This document shows positions 28,008 to 36,769 of a stretch of 64,000 bases of DNA, one piece after another. The notes below the pieces were generated by a model that searched no databases, was not told where the DNA came from, and saw only the letters and a program-made list of their open reading frames with translations. Each line of letters opens with the position of its first letter. Position 1 is the first letter of the stretch. Source of the stretch: Pseudanabaena sp. ABRG5-3 (GTDB taxonomy: Bacteria > Cyanobacteriota > Cyanobacteriia > Pseudanabaenales > Pseudanabaenaceae). A program made the translations under genes and the position numbers. The stretch spans positions 1,488,001 through 1,552,000 of the forward strand of contig NZ_AP017560.1 of assembly GCF_003967015.1 (NCBI RefSeq). Direction: 5' to 3'.

Positions 28008-29144
28008 ATGCGTAAGCCAAGCTTCCATTCTTTAGCAACTACCTTACTGACATTTGCGACAATTCAGGTGATCGCTCTGGGGTATAGCGATCGCCAACTA
28101 GATACATTACTTCAGCAAGATCAACAAGCCTACGCCAAAAGTAGTGCGGGACGCAGTAGGAGCGGATCTTTTACTCGTTCAGCACCTTCAAGTTCTAGTA
28201 GTAAGTCTTCCTCGCCTTCTAGTTCCAGCAATACCTCTAAACCTTCCAGTCTCAGTAGTACCTCTAAACCTTCCAGTCCCAGCAGTTCATCGAGTTCATC
28301 ATCTCCATCTCCATCGAACAGTTCATCTGACAAAGAATCCTTTAGCTCAAATCAACGACCATCATCAGGCAACACTATTGTTGCTCCTGTGATTATTGAT
28401 AATGGTTATTCTCGTCCCAACTCGCCATCTTCTGGTTTTTATCAATCAACACCTAGCAGTTCAATTGGCACGCCTTGGTATGTCTGGCTAATTCTGTTAC
28501 TGATTGGCGGTACGATTACTTACTTTATTATTCGAGCGCTCTTTTGCGGATCTAAGTCTAATGTTGCCAAAGATTTAGAGAATGACACTGTTACCGTTAC
28601 TAAACTTCAAGTAGCACTTCTTTCTCAAGCGCGTGAAGTCCAATCTCGTTTAACTGAGCTAAGCCTAGAAGTAGACACAGATACTTCCGATGGCTTACTG
28701 ACTCTATTACAAGAATCCGTCCTCGCATTAATTCGCACTCCCGAAAATTGGACGCATGTTTGCAGCAGTTCTCAAGCCGTAAAGCGGGATCAAGCTGAAG
28801 GAGTTTTTCAAACACTTTCTCTCACCGAACGCAGCAAATTTAGTCATGAATCTTTAGTCAATGTCGGCGGTAGAGTTTCCCAACGCCAAGCACCGATCGC
28901 TTCTCCTGACAAAGACCCATCGGCATATATTGTCGTCACCTTGCTGATCGGCACAGAACATGACAAGCCACTTTTCGGCGATATTAAAAATACGCAAGAA
29001 TTACAACAGGCTTTAGAAGCGATCGCTTCTATCCCTGAAAGTCATTTATTAGTATTTGAGCTGCTCTGGTCTCCCCAAGCGGATTCCGATAGCCTCACCT
29101 ACGACGAGCTACTCACCGAGTACACCGACATGATCCAAATCTAG
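28008..29144 (+). CDS. DUF1517 family protein with Ser-rich region and membrane anchor
   Basis: This 378-residue protein of the cyanobacterial/plastid DUF1517 family has unknown function. A signal-like N-terminus (about 8-28, LATTLLTFATIQVIALGY) precedes a Gly/Arg/Ser start of the mature part (SAGRSRSGSF) and a very Ser/Pro-rich low-complexity stretch (about 55-130). A transmembrane helix follows (about 158-178, WYVWLILLLIGGTITYFIIR), then the conserved soluble DUF1517 domain (VTVTKLQVALLSQAREVQ, YIVVTLLIGTEHDK, DELLTEYTDMIQI). Its stop codon lies in the left base of a perfect palindrome. Confidence 0.88.
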   Translation: MRKPSFHSLATTLLTFATIQVIALGYSDRQLDTLLQQDQQAYAKSSAGRSRSGSFTRSAPSSSSSKSSSPSSSSNTSKPSSLSSTSKPSSPSSSSSSSSPSPSNSSSDKESFSSNQRPSSGNTIVAPVIIDNGYSRPNSPSSGFYQSTPSSSIGTPWYVWLILLLIGGTITYFIIRALFCGSKSNVAKDLENDTVTVTKLQVALLSQAREVQSRLTELSLEVDTDTSDGLLTLLQESVLALIRTPENWTHVCSSSQAVKRDQAEGVFQTLSLTERSKFSHESLVNVGGRVSQRQAPIASPDKDPSAYIVVTLLIGTEHDKPLFGDIKNTQELQQALEAIASIPESHLLVFELLWSPQADSDSLTYDELLTEYTDMIQI

Positions 29145-29213
29145 GTAATGATAGGCGGCGCGAAGCGCCGCCTATCATTACCTCTAGATCAATTGCTCGC
29201 ATTGCGAGCGATT
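29143..29213. repeat. Two palindromes between DUF1517 and FHA genes
   Basis: The first has perfect 19-bp arms AGGTAATGATAGGCGGCGC around GAA (29143-29183) and contains the last two bases of the DUF1517 stop codon. The second (29190-29213) has arms of GCTCGC around ATT and ends just before the FHA gene stop. They probably serve as a bidirectional terminator for these convergent genes. Confidence 0.8.
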
Positions 29214-29215
29214 GA

Positions 29216-31261
29216 TTAGGGTGACTGATTTCTCGCCCATTTAAACCACTGCGCCACAGAACTCCATCCATTGAGACGCTGTAACTGGGGAGCGTGAGCT
29301 TTTACTAAACTATCAACTGATCGCAAAGCTGCAAATTGCAAACCCAAGAAGCTATCAACAGCCGCATAAGGTCCTCCTAAAGTTGCGGCTCCTGCGGCAT
29401 ATACCCTTCCCTCAGCATTCCGCAATTCCGCAATTTCAAAATCATTAGTCACACTCAAGCGCCCCAAAGCATTTGTAGGAACGTTATAGCAATCGAGCAA
29501 ATCAGCGAATAGGGGATTAGTCTGCACCTTCGCATCTAAACCCGTCGCATCAATAATAAAATCTGCTGTTAATTGCAAGACTCCTTCCATTTGGCGCGGA
29601 CGAATGTAGGTGGCTGTGCGGCGATCGCTCAGTTGTTCTACTTTCTCCACATCACCAAAGGTAATCTGATACCAACCCTCATTCAGTCCTGTTTGTACAA
29701 TCCTTTTCCAGTCATGGCGATCGGCTGTAGTCGTTCCACCCCAATCCTTAAGCAAAGCTTGCCTAGTCTGTGGATCAGTTTCTTCGAGAACTGCGCGTAA
29801 ATCGCCTCCCCAACAGGCTTTTGGCCAGTTGAAAGGCTGAAATTCGTAATGATTTTCCACGGTGCGGCGGGCGCGTCCATAGCTATTGCCTTGGGCTTTG
29901 GGCGATCGCATTAAATGTAAGAGATTAATTTTTTGCTGTGGCGATCGCTGCCGCACTTCATAAATACGCTGCACGATCCGCGAAGCGACGATGCCACGTC
30001 CGCGAATCAACACCGTACCGCCATGATTTTGTAAATGCTCGTAAATATGCTCATGCTCCTCATATCCATTCACCACCGCCCGAAAATCTTCAGTTTCACT
30101 GCGATAGGTCTGGAGATCTGGCAAAAACTGAATCGCTGCATAGCCCATCGCCAAATGGAGATATTTAGCGACTAAAAAGGCATGATTCCCCCGTCCTAGG
30201 GAATAGGCGATCGCATAGCGTCCATCAGTAGTTTTGCGAATGGAACGTACTCTTCCATAGCGGTAGATTTTGTCCCACCCAATACGGCTAGCCTCGCGAT
30301 CGATGGAATCAAATACATTGCCCGATCGCGGTGTATAGGTTTCGGCGAAATCAGGCTCAGCAAAGACTTGCCAGAGATATCTCAAAGCTGTGTTCACTTT
30401 GCTATGAGTGAAGTCATGCCATGCCTCGCGCCATGCGTAACTCGGAAATCCCCAAATATTATCGGGACAGGAATCGGAATTAGAGCGCAATCTTTCATGT
30501 AAAGGAATTTGCGAATTGAGACAGAGACGCTTGTATCGCGCATAGGGTTGTGGTTCTAGACCAAGGGCAACAATCTGATCCGCCGCCACCCCAAAGATTC
30601 GCAGATAGTCAGCCCAGATATAACTTCCTAATCCACCACCGATCGCTCCATAGGTTGTCTCATGAACTGGTAGCCCTAGGCTATACAAAGATTGAACTTC
30701 TACATTCGGTAATTGAAAGAAGTCTGGAGGGAAGGCTTGGGCATTTTCTACGCTTTGCCCAGTATTCACAGGCTGTGAACTAGCTGGACTTGCTGCGGAC
30801 TGGAGTAATCCCGTTTCAGGATGAAAGAGAATTGTAGGAACCGAAGAAGATAGCTTAACGGTATTACTGGATGAATTAGGCGACGATCCCGTAATAATCG
30901 TTTGACTCGTTGATGGTAAATCAAAGGCGATCGCAAGTTCATAGCGTCCAATCGTTAAGCGATCGCCACTCGCTAGCACTCTCCGCAATCCCATCCCCTG
31001 TTCCAGTAAAGCGCCATTGACAAACACCCCATTGGTACTATTTTGGTCAATCACCACCACATTACCCTGCTCGAATACCAGCAAAGCATGATATCGCGAC
31101 ACTGAGCGATCGCTTAGTACTAATGGTGATACCTGATTGCCATCTAAGTCATTTGGCAAAGAAGTTTGCTCTTTGCCGATCGTGATCGGTAAACTCAACT
31201 GTAAGCTCTGCTGCTGATTCGTATTGATTTCCAGCCAACTTAACTGAACAAAAATTTGCAT
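29216..31261 (-). CDS. FHA domain fused to an FAD/NAD(P)-binding-like region
   Basis: This 681-residue soluble protein has an N-terminal FHA phosphothreonine-binding domain (about 20-115: LPITIGKEQ, LSDRSVSRYHALL, IDQNSTNGVFVNGALLE) and a Ser-rich linker (about 120-185). A long C-terminal region (about 190-681) looks like a flavin/NAD(P)-dependent monooxygenase or oxidoreductase: AIGGGLGSYIWADYL, GGTVLIRGRGIVASRIVQRIY (shown in parts), ADFIIDATGLDAK and GRVYAAGAATLGGPYAAVDS. That GG-G and ATG pattern resembles ornithine N-hydroxylase-type folds, but the family is not certain. FHA fusion suggests control by Ser/Thr phosphorylation. A second FHA gene lies 150 bp upstream on the same strand. Confidence 0.78.
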   Translation of the reverse strand: MQIFVQLSWLEINTNQQQSLQLSLPITIGKEQTSLPNDLDGNQVSPLVLSDRSVSRYHALLVFEQGNVVVIDQNSTNGVFVNGALLEQGMGLRRVLASGDRLTIGRYELAIAFDLPSTSQTIITGSSPNSSSNTVKLSSSVPTILFHPETGLLQSAASPASSQPVNTGQSVENAQAFPPDFFQLPNVEVQSLYSLGLPVHETTYGAIGGGLGSYIWADYLRIFGVAADQIVALGLEPQPYARYKRLCLNSQIPLHERLRSNSDSCPDNIWGFPSYAWREAWHDFTHSKVNTALRYLWQVFAEPDFAETYTPRSGNVFDSIDREASRIGWDKIYRYGRVRSIRKTTDGRYAIAYSLGRGNHAFLVAKYLHLAMGYAAIQFLPDLQTYRSETEDFRAVVNGYEEHEHIYEHLQNHGGTVLIRGRGIVASRIVQRIYEVRQRSPQQKINLLHLMRSPKAQGNSYGRARRTVENHYEFQPFNWPKACWGGDLRAVLEETDPQTRQALLKDWGGTTTADRHDWKRIVQTGLNEGWYQITFGDVEKVEQLSDRRTATYIRPRQMEGVLQLTADFIIDATGLDAKVQTNPLFADLLDCYNVPTNALGRLSVTNDFEIAELRNAEGRVYAAGAATLGGPYAAVDSFLGLQFAALRSVDSLVKAHAPQLQRLNGWSSVAQWFKWARNQSP

Positions 31262-31289
31262 GTCATTGAAAATGATGTGTTAAGGGATT

Positions 31290-31394
31290 TACAGCCTGTT
31301 GAGGCTTAAAGTAGTGCAGAGAAATTTTTGAAAGCGCGGCTAAGCCGCGCTTTCAAAAATTTCTCTGGATTTCGAGTCAGCGCAAAGCGCTGTA
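31290..31394. repeat. MITE-like palindromic element, family 5, copy a
   Basis: It is 105 bp, starting TACAGCCTGTTGAGGCTT and ending GCGCTGTA. A perfect 22-bp hairpin with arms AGAAATTTTTGAAAGCGCGG (loop TAA region) sits at the centre. Copies are at 33501 (inverted, same core) and 32560 (different core). It lies between two FHA genes. Confidence 0.82.
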
Positions 31395-31410
31395 TGGCGC
31401 AACTCTTTAA

Positions 31411-31914
31411 TTAAGAAAGAGGCAAAATACTACTAGCAGCACCAGCTAAGGAAGTACCACACCAAGGGCATACAAGGTCGATCTTCTCATAGCCCGAAAT
31501 TTTAGCGCATTTGGGATTTGGGCATTGCAACCCATAGGCTTGATTAGGCTGTTGAAGATTATTATGGGGATGTGGTGCAGGAATTGGTGCAGATATTGGA
31601 GATTTAGTGAGGATTTCGGTAACTTGTAAAATTTGATGTCCTAACGCGATCGCACTATGTGGTTGAAGTTCGACTTCCCCCTGCACTAACTGTTTCCCGT
31701 CAACAACTGGCGGATTAGATTCGCGCATATTCCTCAGCCAATATTTCCGCTTTTGGGGATCAAAATAAATCACCACATGTAAGCCTGATACGGTGGGATC
31801 GGCTAAAACTAAATCACACCTTGCAGGGTCACGCCCAATCCGCACCATAGTGAGACCAATCCGATAGTGTTTAGTAAAGCCAGCTTCCACCCAAGCCAGT
31901 GTTAATTCAGACAT
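31411..31914 (-). CDS. FHA domain protein with C-terminal zinc ribbon
   Basis: This 167-residue protein has an FHA domain (about 15-105: YRIGLTMVRIGRDPARCDL, DPTVSGLHVVIYFDP, LRNMRESNPPVVDGKQLV) followed by a Pro-rich linker. A C-terminal zinc-ribbon has two CxxC pairs (CPNPKCAKI...CPWCGTSL, about 133-157). It probably reads phosphothreonine marks; zinc ribbons in such small proteins usually mediate protein or nucleic-acid contacts. It sits upstream of the larger FHA gene on the same strand but is separated by a palindromic element, so cotranscription is uncertain. Confidence 0.88.
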   Translation of the reverse strand: MSELTLAWVEAGFTKHYRIGLTMVRIGRDPARCDLVLADPTVSGLHVVIYFDPQKRKYWLRNMRESNPPVVDGKQLVQGEVELQPHSAIALGHQILQVTEILTKSPISAPIPAPHPHNNLQQPNQAYGLQCPNPKCAKISGYEKIDLVCPWCGTSLAGAASSILPLS

Positions 31915-31940
31915 AATCGCCCTTAATGCTTGATCCTAAA

Positions 31941-32025
31941 TATAGCAGTCCTAAATCATTTGTAGATTTTTGGGTTTGTGGAAGCGCACCCCGAAGGGGT
32001 GCGCTTCCACAAACTATTTAAGATG
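31941..32025. repeat. MITE-like palindromic element, family 1, copy c (right end decayed)
   Basis: The left end TATAGCAGTCCTAAAT is intact. The core hairpin has arms containing GGAAGCGCACCCC around GAA. The right end (ATTTAAGATG) has lost the TATAGC terminus. Direction is the same as copy a. Confidence 0.8.
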
Positions 32026-32041
32026 TTTTCCTGTCTTTTCG

Positions 32042-32088
32042 ATAAGATGTTTGTATTCTCACCTTGGATGAGAATACAAACATCTTAT
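32042..32088. repeat. Perfect 20-bp hairpin
   Basis: Arms ATAAGATGTTTGTATTCTCA (32042-32061) pair with 32069-32088 around CCTTGGA. It stands just after the decayed family-1 end and 35 bp before the next gene start, so it would lie in that gene's leader region. Confidence 0.75.
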
Positions 32089-32122
32089 AATCACAGCCTA
32101 GAAACACCTAACATTAATCTCC

Positions 32123-32551
32123 ATGACTCCGACATTAATTGGACGATGGCAAACTCGCCTCTTACTCTTGGGAACATTGGGGGTACTCATTACTATTCCC
32201 TTTTCTCTGTTCAATGGTGATGCGATCTACTTCCAAGTTTTACTATGTATCGCAGTTCTAGGATGTATTTGGGATATTGTCTACAATCTGCTCCAACAAC
32301 TACGTTGGGATCATGATTGGTCAGCATTATGGCAACTAGCCGCAGGGATTTGGGAAGCTTTTTTCTTTTATGTTCCCTTTAAATTTCTACTTGGTAATGT
32401 CTTGAAATTACCTTGGCTCAGTTCAGAGATTCCCTTCGATAAGTTTTTACTACATTACCTATGTATATGTCTTGCGGTCTTTATCGCATCTCAAACAATC
32501 ATGCGAGTCATGTTTCCGCGTTGGCGATTTCATGGAGGAGAATGGCTCTAA
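32123..32551 (+). CDS. Small integral membrane protein, function unknown
   Basis: This 142-residue protein has four probable transmembrane helices: about 11-30 (LLLLGTLGVLITIPFSLF), 36-56 (FQVLLCIAVLGCIWDIVYNL), 72-95 (LAAGIWEAFFFYVPFKFLLG) and 108-130 (LHYLCICLAVFIASQ). Charged residues (RWQTR, RWDHDW, RWRFHGGEWL) lie in the loops and at the end. I do not recognise the family. It stands alone between palindromic elements. Confidence 0.7.
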   Translation: MTPTLIGRWQTRLLLLGTLGVLITIPFSLFNGDAIYFQVLLCIAVLGCIWDIVYNLLQQLRWDHDWSALWQLAAGIWEAFFFYVPFKFLLGNVLKLPWLSSEIPFDKFLLHYLCICLAVFIASQTIMRVMFPRWRFHGGEWL

Positions 32552-32559
32552 ATCAAACA

Positions 32560-32639
32560 ACTGACTTAAAGTTTGAGAGCGTCGCGAAGCGACGCTCTCA
32601 AACTTCGTTCTAGAACAATTTAAAGCTCAACAGGCTGTA
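32560..32639. repeat. MITE-like palindromic element, family 5, copy c (new core)
   Basis: The right end AAAGCTCAACAGGCTGTA matches family 5 and the left shows only GACTTAAA. The core hairpin AGTTTGAGAGCGTCGC around GAA is unrelated to the core of copies a and b. It follows the membrane-protein stop by about 9 bases. Confidence 0.75.
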
Positions 32640-32902
32640 AATAAGCTATTTTGCTGATGCAATAATCAGATTTTTTTGAGAAACTAAATACAGCAACATA
32701 GATGTTTCGTTAAGCCCATTTGCAGCGAGAGTTAGACTGAAAAGTTTGAATCTCGCTATTTTTGTGTTTAGTTTTAGCAATATTAATTAGCAATCAGAAG
32801 TCATAATCCTATTACTAGCGCCCTACTAGTTTTTAAGATTATTTATTGCAAGTCAATATAGTAACATAAGTTGAGAGATCTGGTCAGAAAATTTTTGCTT
32901 TT
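32640..32902. other. Intergenic stretch without recognised content
   Basis: This AT-rich sequence leads to the 32903 gene. I see no gene, palindrome or repeat in it; promoters for the downstream gene are presumably here. Confidence 0.5.
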
Positions 32903-33493
32903 ATGGATGCAACCCTTATTCGTCAACTTGTATGGCTAGACTATCGATTAGCTCTGCTATTTGTTGTGTTTGTCCCTTTTGGATTGTTATGCTGGGCTTT
33001 TCGCAGTAGCAGTGAGGCAGTCAAGCGATCGCTACTTTTATATTGGCGTGTCGCTAGCCTCTTTCTAATTACAATCTATTTAGCGATCGGTAGTTTACCA
33101 ATATCCTTTATTTCAGGCATTGTCGCAGAGATTTTAATCGTCTTGGCGCTCTGGTTTTGGCAAGATCTCAATGAAGATATTGAAGCTTCTCGCCAAAGTC
33201 TCAGACCAGTTTATTTAGGATGGCGTTGGGCAGTCACTATTTATTGTGGGGTAAGCATTGTATTTCGCGCATTATTTGCTAACTGTGCCTTTACTTCCAT
33301 TGAGAAGCTTAGCGATACTTGCAAAATTTGGTTTGAGCCACCTTTAAGTTTTAGCAACACATTTCATCATGGCGTTCCTGTCGAAAACTTGGCATTTTTT
33401 GGGGCAGTGGGGGGCATTGTTTATGGATTATATCTATTCTCCTTTCTCGCCTTTAGTTTACCCAAAACAGGAAGAATTGCATTTCGTGACTAA
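32903..33493 (+). CDS. DUF3177-type integral membrane protein
   Basis: This 196-residue protein has five to six transmembrane helices (about 13-32, 44-66, 70-90, 106-126, 160-185). It begins MDATLIRQLVWLDYRLALLF. It resembles the cyanobacterial DUF3177 family of about 200 residues, for which no function is known; the assignment rests on memory of the family start and layout. It is a single gene followed by a family-5 element eight bases after the stop. Confidence 0.65.
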   Translation: MDATLIRQLVWLDYRLALLFVVFVPFGLLCWAFRSSSEAVKRSLLLYWRVASLFLITIYLAIGSLPISFISGIVAEILIVLALWFWQDLNEDIEASRQSLRPVYLGWRWAVTIYCGVSIVFRALFANCAFTSIEKLSDTCKIWFEPPLSFSNTFHHGVPVENLAFFGAVGGIVYGLYLFSFLAFSLPKTGRIAFRD

Positions 33494-33500
33494 TTTGTAT

Positions 33501-33591
33501 TACAGCGCTTTGCGCTGACTTAAATTTTTGAAAGTGCGGCTTTGCCGCGCTTTCAAAAATTTCTCTCGGTTTTAAGCCTCAACAGGCTGCA
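33501..33591. repeat. MITE-like palindromic element, family 5, copy b (inverted)
   Basis: The left end TACAGCGCTTTGCGCTGA and right end TTTAAGCCTCAACAGGCTG match copy a in opposite orientation. The core hairpin carries one T/G pair (GAAAGTGCGGC against GCCGCGCTTTC), otherwise the same as copy a. Confidence 0.82.
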
Positions 33592-33625
33592 AAGAAAAAG
33601 GTGGCGATTTGTACCACATTTATCG

Positions 33626-33660
33626 ATAAGAAAAGCCTCGCATTGCGAGGCTTTTCTTAT
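33626..33660 (-). terminator. Terminator containing the nadK stop codon
   Basis: A perfect 16-bp stem, ATAAGAAAAGCCTCGC around ATT, includes the TAA of nadK (33657-33659) in its arm. A TTTTCTTA run follows on the minus strand. Confidence 0.8.
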
Positions 33661-34586
33661 GATCTATATTGATTGGGATAACGAACCCTTGCCCCTGTCC
33701 ATAAGAGCTTTTGACGTAGCGCTTGATAATAAGAATATTCTTCACGTAAAACGATAAACTGTGCCTGACAATCTGACATCCGAATATCCACTCTCTGTCC
33801 AGGAAACACTGAAGTAGCGATCACTCCATCTGTCCATAACTTCAAACTAAAGTCATCTGTAGTCAGTGACCAAATGCTCACCGTTAGTTTTGGCGGAATC
33901 ACGATCGCCCGACTCGATAGGCTCAAGGGACAAATCGGTGTAATCGCGATCGCGTGCATTCCTGAATGCACAATGGGACCATTTGCCGCCACCGTGTAGG
34001 AGGTCGAGCCAGTGGGTGTCGCCACAATCAGCCCATCGCCATGATATTGATCGACCACTTCACCATCGATCTCTAGTTCTAAAGATGCCGTCACCATGCG
34101 ATCGGGAGATGCAGGCTTAACACACATTTCATTCAGGCACAAAAAAGGGCCGCAGGGCTGCCCCATTCTGCTCCCTAAACCTTCATCAACGTTGATTACC
34201 CGTGCTTCGAGCATCATCCGTCGCTCGATCGCAAAGCGATCGGATAATAGCCTTTCCCAGATTTCCTTAGTATTGCCACATTCCTCGATCGAGTGGGTCA
34301 GAAAGCCTAGATGTCCACCCACATTAATCGCTAAAATCGGTACTTCTAATCTTGCCAAATATCTCGCCGCCCCCAAAGTTGCCCCATCGCCACCTAAAAC
34401 AACGGCTAGATCAATTTCTTGGTGCATGGATTCCAGAAAAACAGGATAGGGATTATCGGTAGCTCCCGTTGGACCTATTAAGACTTTGATACCAAGTTCT
34501 TCTAGCTCACAACTACATCGCTCCGCCCACATTTTGCCAATTTGACTACCCGACTTATAGGCGATTATTGCTTTACGAATCTTCAC
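33657..34586 (-). CDS. nadK: NAD(+) kinase
   Basis: NadK phosphorylates NAD+ to NADP+ with ATP (or polyphosphate). The 309 residues include the diacylglycerol-kinase-like motif VVLGGDGATLGAARYLA (the family norm is GGDGT, so the Thr is Ala here), VGGHLGFLTH, NEMCVKPASPDRMVTASLEL, YHGDGLIVATPTGSTSYTVAANGPIVH (read in parts) and the C-terminal PLSLSSRAIVIP. Length is typical of cyanobacterial NadK. The ATG at 34586 gives the usual MKIRKAIIAYKSG start. The stop codon lies inside the terminator stem. Confidence 0.93.
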   Translation of the reverse strand: MKIRKAIIAYKSGSQIGKMWAERCSCELEELGIKVLIGPTGATDNPYPVFLESMHQEIDLAVVLGGDGATLGAARYLARLEVPILAINVGGHLGFLTHSIEECGNTKEIWERLLSDRFAIERRMMLEARVINVDEGLGSRMGQPCGPFLCLNEMCVKPASPDRMVTASLELEIDGEVVDQYHGDGLIVATPTGSTSYTVAANGPIVHSGMHAIAITPICPLSLSSRAIVIPPKLTVSIWSLTTDDFSLKLWTDGVIATSVFPGQRVDIRMSDCQAQFIVLREEYSYYQALRQKLLWTGARVRYPNQYRS

Positions 34587-35048
34587 GAATGCCTCTCAAA
34601 TTGGGATGTATTGATGAGCAGGATAGGTGACGCTAAGCGGCATTTATCCTATATATCTAGATGGAATGATTTCATGTTATAGCAATTGATATTTTTGAGT
34701 AGAGTTAACAAACTGCTTCTAATTAAGTAGGTGGGCGCAATTAAATATAAAACCCCAAAACCTGTGGCGCACTCTGCGCGTGCGCCACAGGTTTTGGCTC
34801 TGGTTTTTAATTATGCCCAGCTACTTAATCTAAGAAATAGTGCGGGTTTCACATTGGTATGGAGAAATGAGAGAGTCATGGTGCAAGTCTCTTATGGCTA
34901 TAACTGGTGGATAAATGGCGGAATTTGTCTTGATTCTGGTTGATATTGTCATAACTTTTTATCAATTCATGAAAATTAATGATACAAAAAACAAATTTTT
35001 GAGATAAGATTTGACACTAGGTAAAATTCTTTGTGTGAAGGGTAAGTC
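34587..35048. other. Intergenic region with one palindromic element
   Basis: It contains a lone TATAGCAATTG end near 34678, then a complete family-3 element (34723-34828). The remaining 220 bases are AT-rich leader before the next gene. A weak open frame across the element (34731-34943) is not credible as a gene. Confidence 0.55.
34723..34828. repeat. MITE-like palindromic element, family 3, copy a
   Basis: It is 106 bp, ends AAGTAGGTGGGCGCAATTAA and (inverted) AAGTAGCTGGGCATAATTAA. The core has CCAAAACCTGTGGCGCA with its complement around a short CTCTGCGCG loop. Other copies are at 50514 (inverted) and 36768 (half element). Confidence 0.85.
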
Positions 35049-36128
35049 ATGAGTCAGGCAGGATTTGGCGATTCATCACCACAAGAGAGCATCAATCCAT
35101 TGATCTCGGAAACGCAATCCCAATCTCAGAGTTTAACTTCTAATGTACTCGGAGATTCGTCTACTCTGCTTAATACCTTGCCCCGTCAAGTTTTAGAGCA
35201 AGAGCTACAGTTTTGCAACGAGCGCAGTCAACAGGCGCAGGTTTTGTTGCGTCAGGCTCAAGAACAATTACAGCTTTCACAGTTAGTAATCCAACGACAG
35301 GAAACACTAACTCTGACCCTGCAAGCAAGGATTGATCAACTAGAGCGTGAATTGCAAGATGTGCATACCAACTGTGACGAGTTGCGCGATCGCCTCAAGC
35401 GTCAACAACATCACACATCTCAACTAAAAGCTGCCCTCGAACGCTGCCTTGACACATCCACACCTGCACCTAAGGATATGGCGCTTTCGGCTTTGGAATC
35501 TTGGTCGATCGCCAAGCTGGCTGACGAAAAAATTACTCCTGTCGAAGCAATTAATGACTCACCCTTGCAAAATGTAGTCAAAATCAACCCTGCTCCTCAG
35601 CCCATTGACATACCTGAAACCCAAGAAATCACCACTTCCAGTCAAGTATCCCAAGAACCTGAAACTATTGAAGAACCCATCAGCTTATCCATCCCTGCCA
35701 AGAATCAACCAATCTCACCTTTGATTGTTAGACCTCACAAAGCTTCACAAGGTTCACCAATTGCACCTAATTTACCTAAGTGGAAACCGAGCTTTGTAGC
35801 TGAACAGAAGGAAGAGAGAGAAGAACGCTCAATAGAAATTGCCTCACAAGTAGAGCAGAAAGTTCTTTCTTTCCATGAAAGCAATCCTATTGTCGCTAAT
35901 GATTTGCCATCTAATGAGTCGGCAATCTCGTCAGGGTCGGTAGTAAAAAGTCCGCCAATGATGTCTACCGTAGTTGCTCCTAAGTTTATCCAAGCTTTAT
36001 ATGGCAATGCTAATGAAGAAATTGAAGAGCCGACTCAATTAGCGATCGCCAATTCTGCACCTCGTAAAGCCGTGACATCGTTAGCCGCAGTGCAGCTTCC
36101 TCAGTTCCCACCATTGCCGCGCCGATGA
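35049..36128 (+). CDS. Coiled-coil protein of unknown function, upstream of ruvA
   Basis: This 359-residue protein has a coiled coil at about 50-130 (LEQELQFCNERSQQ, QEQLQLSQLVIQRQETL, LERELQDVHTNCDEL). The rest is low-complexity sequence rich in Pro, Ser, Glu and Gln that is probably disordered. It has no signal peptide or membrane helix. Its last four bases ATGA overlap the start of ruvA, so the two are translationally coupled. A role near DNA repair is only suggested by that coupling. Confidence 0.75.
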   Translation: MSQAGFGDSSPQESINPLISETQSQSQSLTSNVLGDSSTLLNTLPRQVLEQELQFCNERSQQAQVLLRQAQEQLQLSQLVIQRQETLTLTLQARIDQLERELQDVHTNCDELRDRLKRQQHHTSQLKAALERCLDTSTPAPKDMALSALESWSIAKLADEKITPVEAINDSPLQNVVKINPAPQPIDIPETQEITTSSQVSQEPETIEEPISLSIPAKNQPISPLIVRPHKASQGSPIAPNLPKWKPSFVAEQKEEREERSIEIASQVEQKVLSFHESNPIVANDLPSNESAISSGSVVKSPPMMSTVVAPKFIQALYGNANEEIEEPTQLAIANSAPRKAVTSLAAVQLPQFPPLPRR

Positions 36129-36769
36129 TTGGTTTTTTACGTGGTGCGATCGCTTACTGCAAAGCTGCTGACAGTTCTCGAAAAAATACGCCTACCTATT
36201 GGCTCACCCTCGATGTGCAGGGTGTTGGTTACGATATTCAGATTACAGCTAGTGCGGCGGGTAAGTTACCGCCTGTAGGCGAAGAAACACAGGTATTTAC
36301 ACATTTGATCGTCCGTGAAGATCAAATGGTTTTGTTTGGATTTCTCTCCCTTGCCGAGCGTGAATTATTTCGACAATTAATCAGTGTTTCAGGGATTGGC
36401 ACGCAAGTGGGCTTAGCTTTATTAAATAGTTTAGGAATTCAGGATCTGGTTAAAGCGATCGTTTCGGGCAATACCAGAGTATTAAGTTTAACTCCGGGAG
36501 TGGGGACTAAGACTGCCGAAAGACTTGCTCTAGAGCTGAAAACGAAACTTGCTGATGGTCGCTTAGCTCAAGTTGGCACAACGCGATCGCCGAGCAGTAT
36601 CTTAAGTGTGGTGCTACAAGAAGAATTAGAAATGACTTTGCTAGCTCTAGGATATACACCTACGGAAATTAGCAATGCCCTCAATGCGATCGCTAGTTTA
36701 CCGATTCTTGCGAAAACCCAAGATATCGAAGTATGGATTAAAGAGGCGATCGCATGGCTATCTCGCTAG
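36125..36769 (+). CDS. ruvA: Holliday junction branch-migration protein RuvA
   Basis: RuvA binds Holliday junctions as tetramers and loads the RuvB motor. The 214 residues include the OB-fold domain (1-70, MIGFLRGAIAYC, THLIVREDQMVLFGF), two helix-hairpin-helix motifs (LISVSGIGTQVGLALLNSLG and LTPGVGTKTAERLALELK), a flexible linker, and the C-terminal RuvB-binding domain (LLALGYTPTEISNALNAIA). It is slightly longer than the Escherichia coli protein because of residues 25-35. It is coupled by ATGA to the upstream gene. Its TAG stop is inside the base of a family-3 palindrome. Confidence 0.96.
   Translation: MIGFLRGAIAYCKAADSSRKNTPTYWLTLDVQGVGYDIQITASAAGKLPPVGEETQVFTHLIVREDQMVLFGFLSLAERELFRQLISVSGIGTQVGLALLNSLGIQDLVKAIVSGNTRVLSLTPGVGTKTAERLALELKTKLADGRLAQVGTTRSPSSILSVVLQEELEMTLLALGYTPTEISNALNAIASLPILAKTQDIEVWIKEAIAWLSR

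Noticed and set aside
34731-34943. 70-codon frame after nadK
   Set aside because: It runs through a family-3 palindromic element and its residues follow from the repeat; no protein character.
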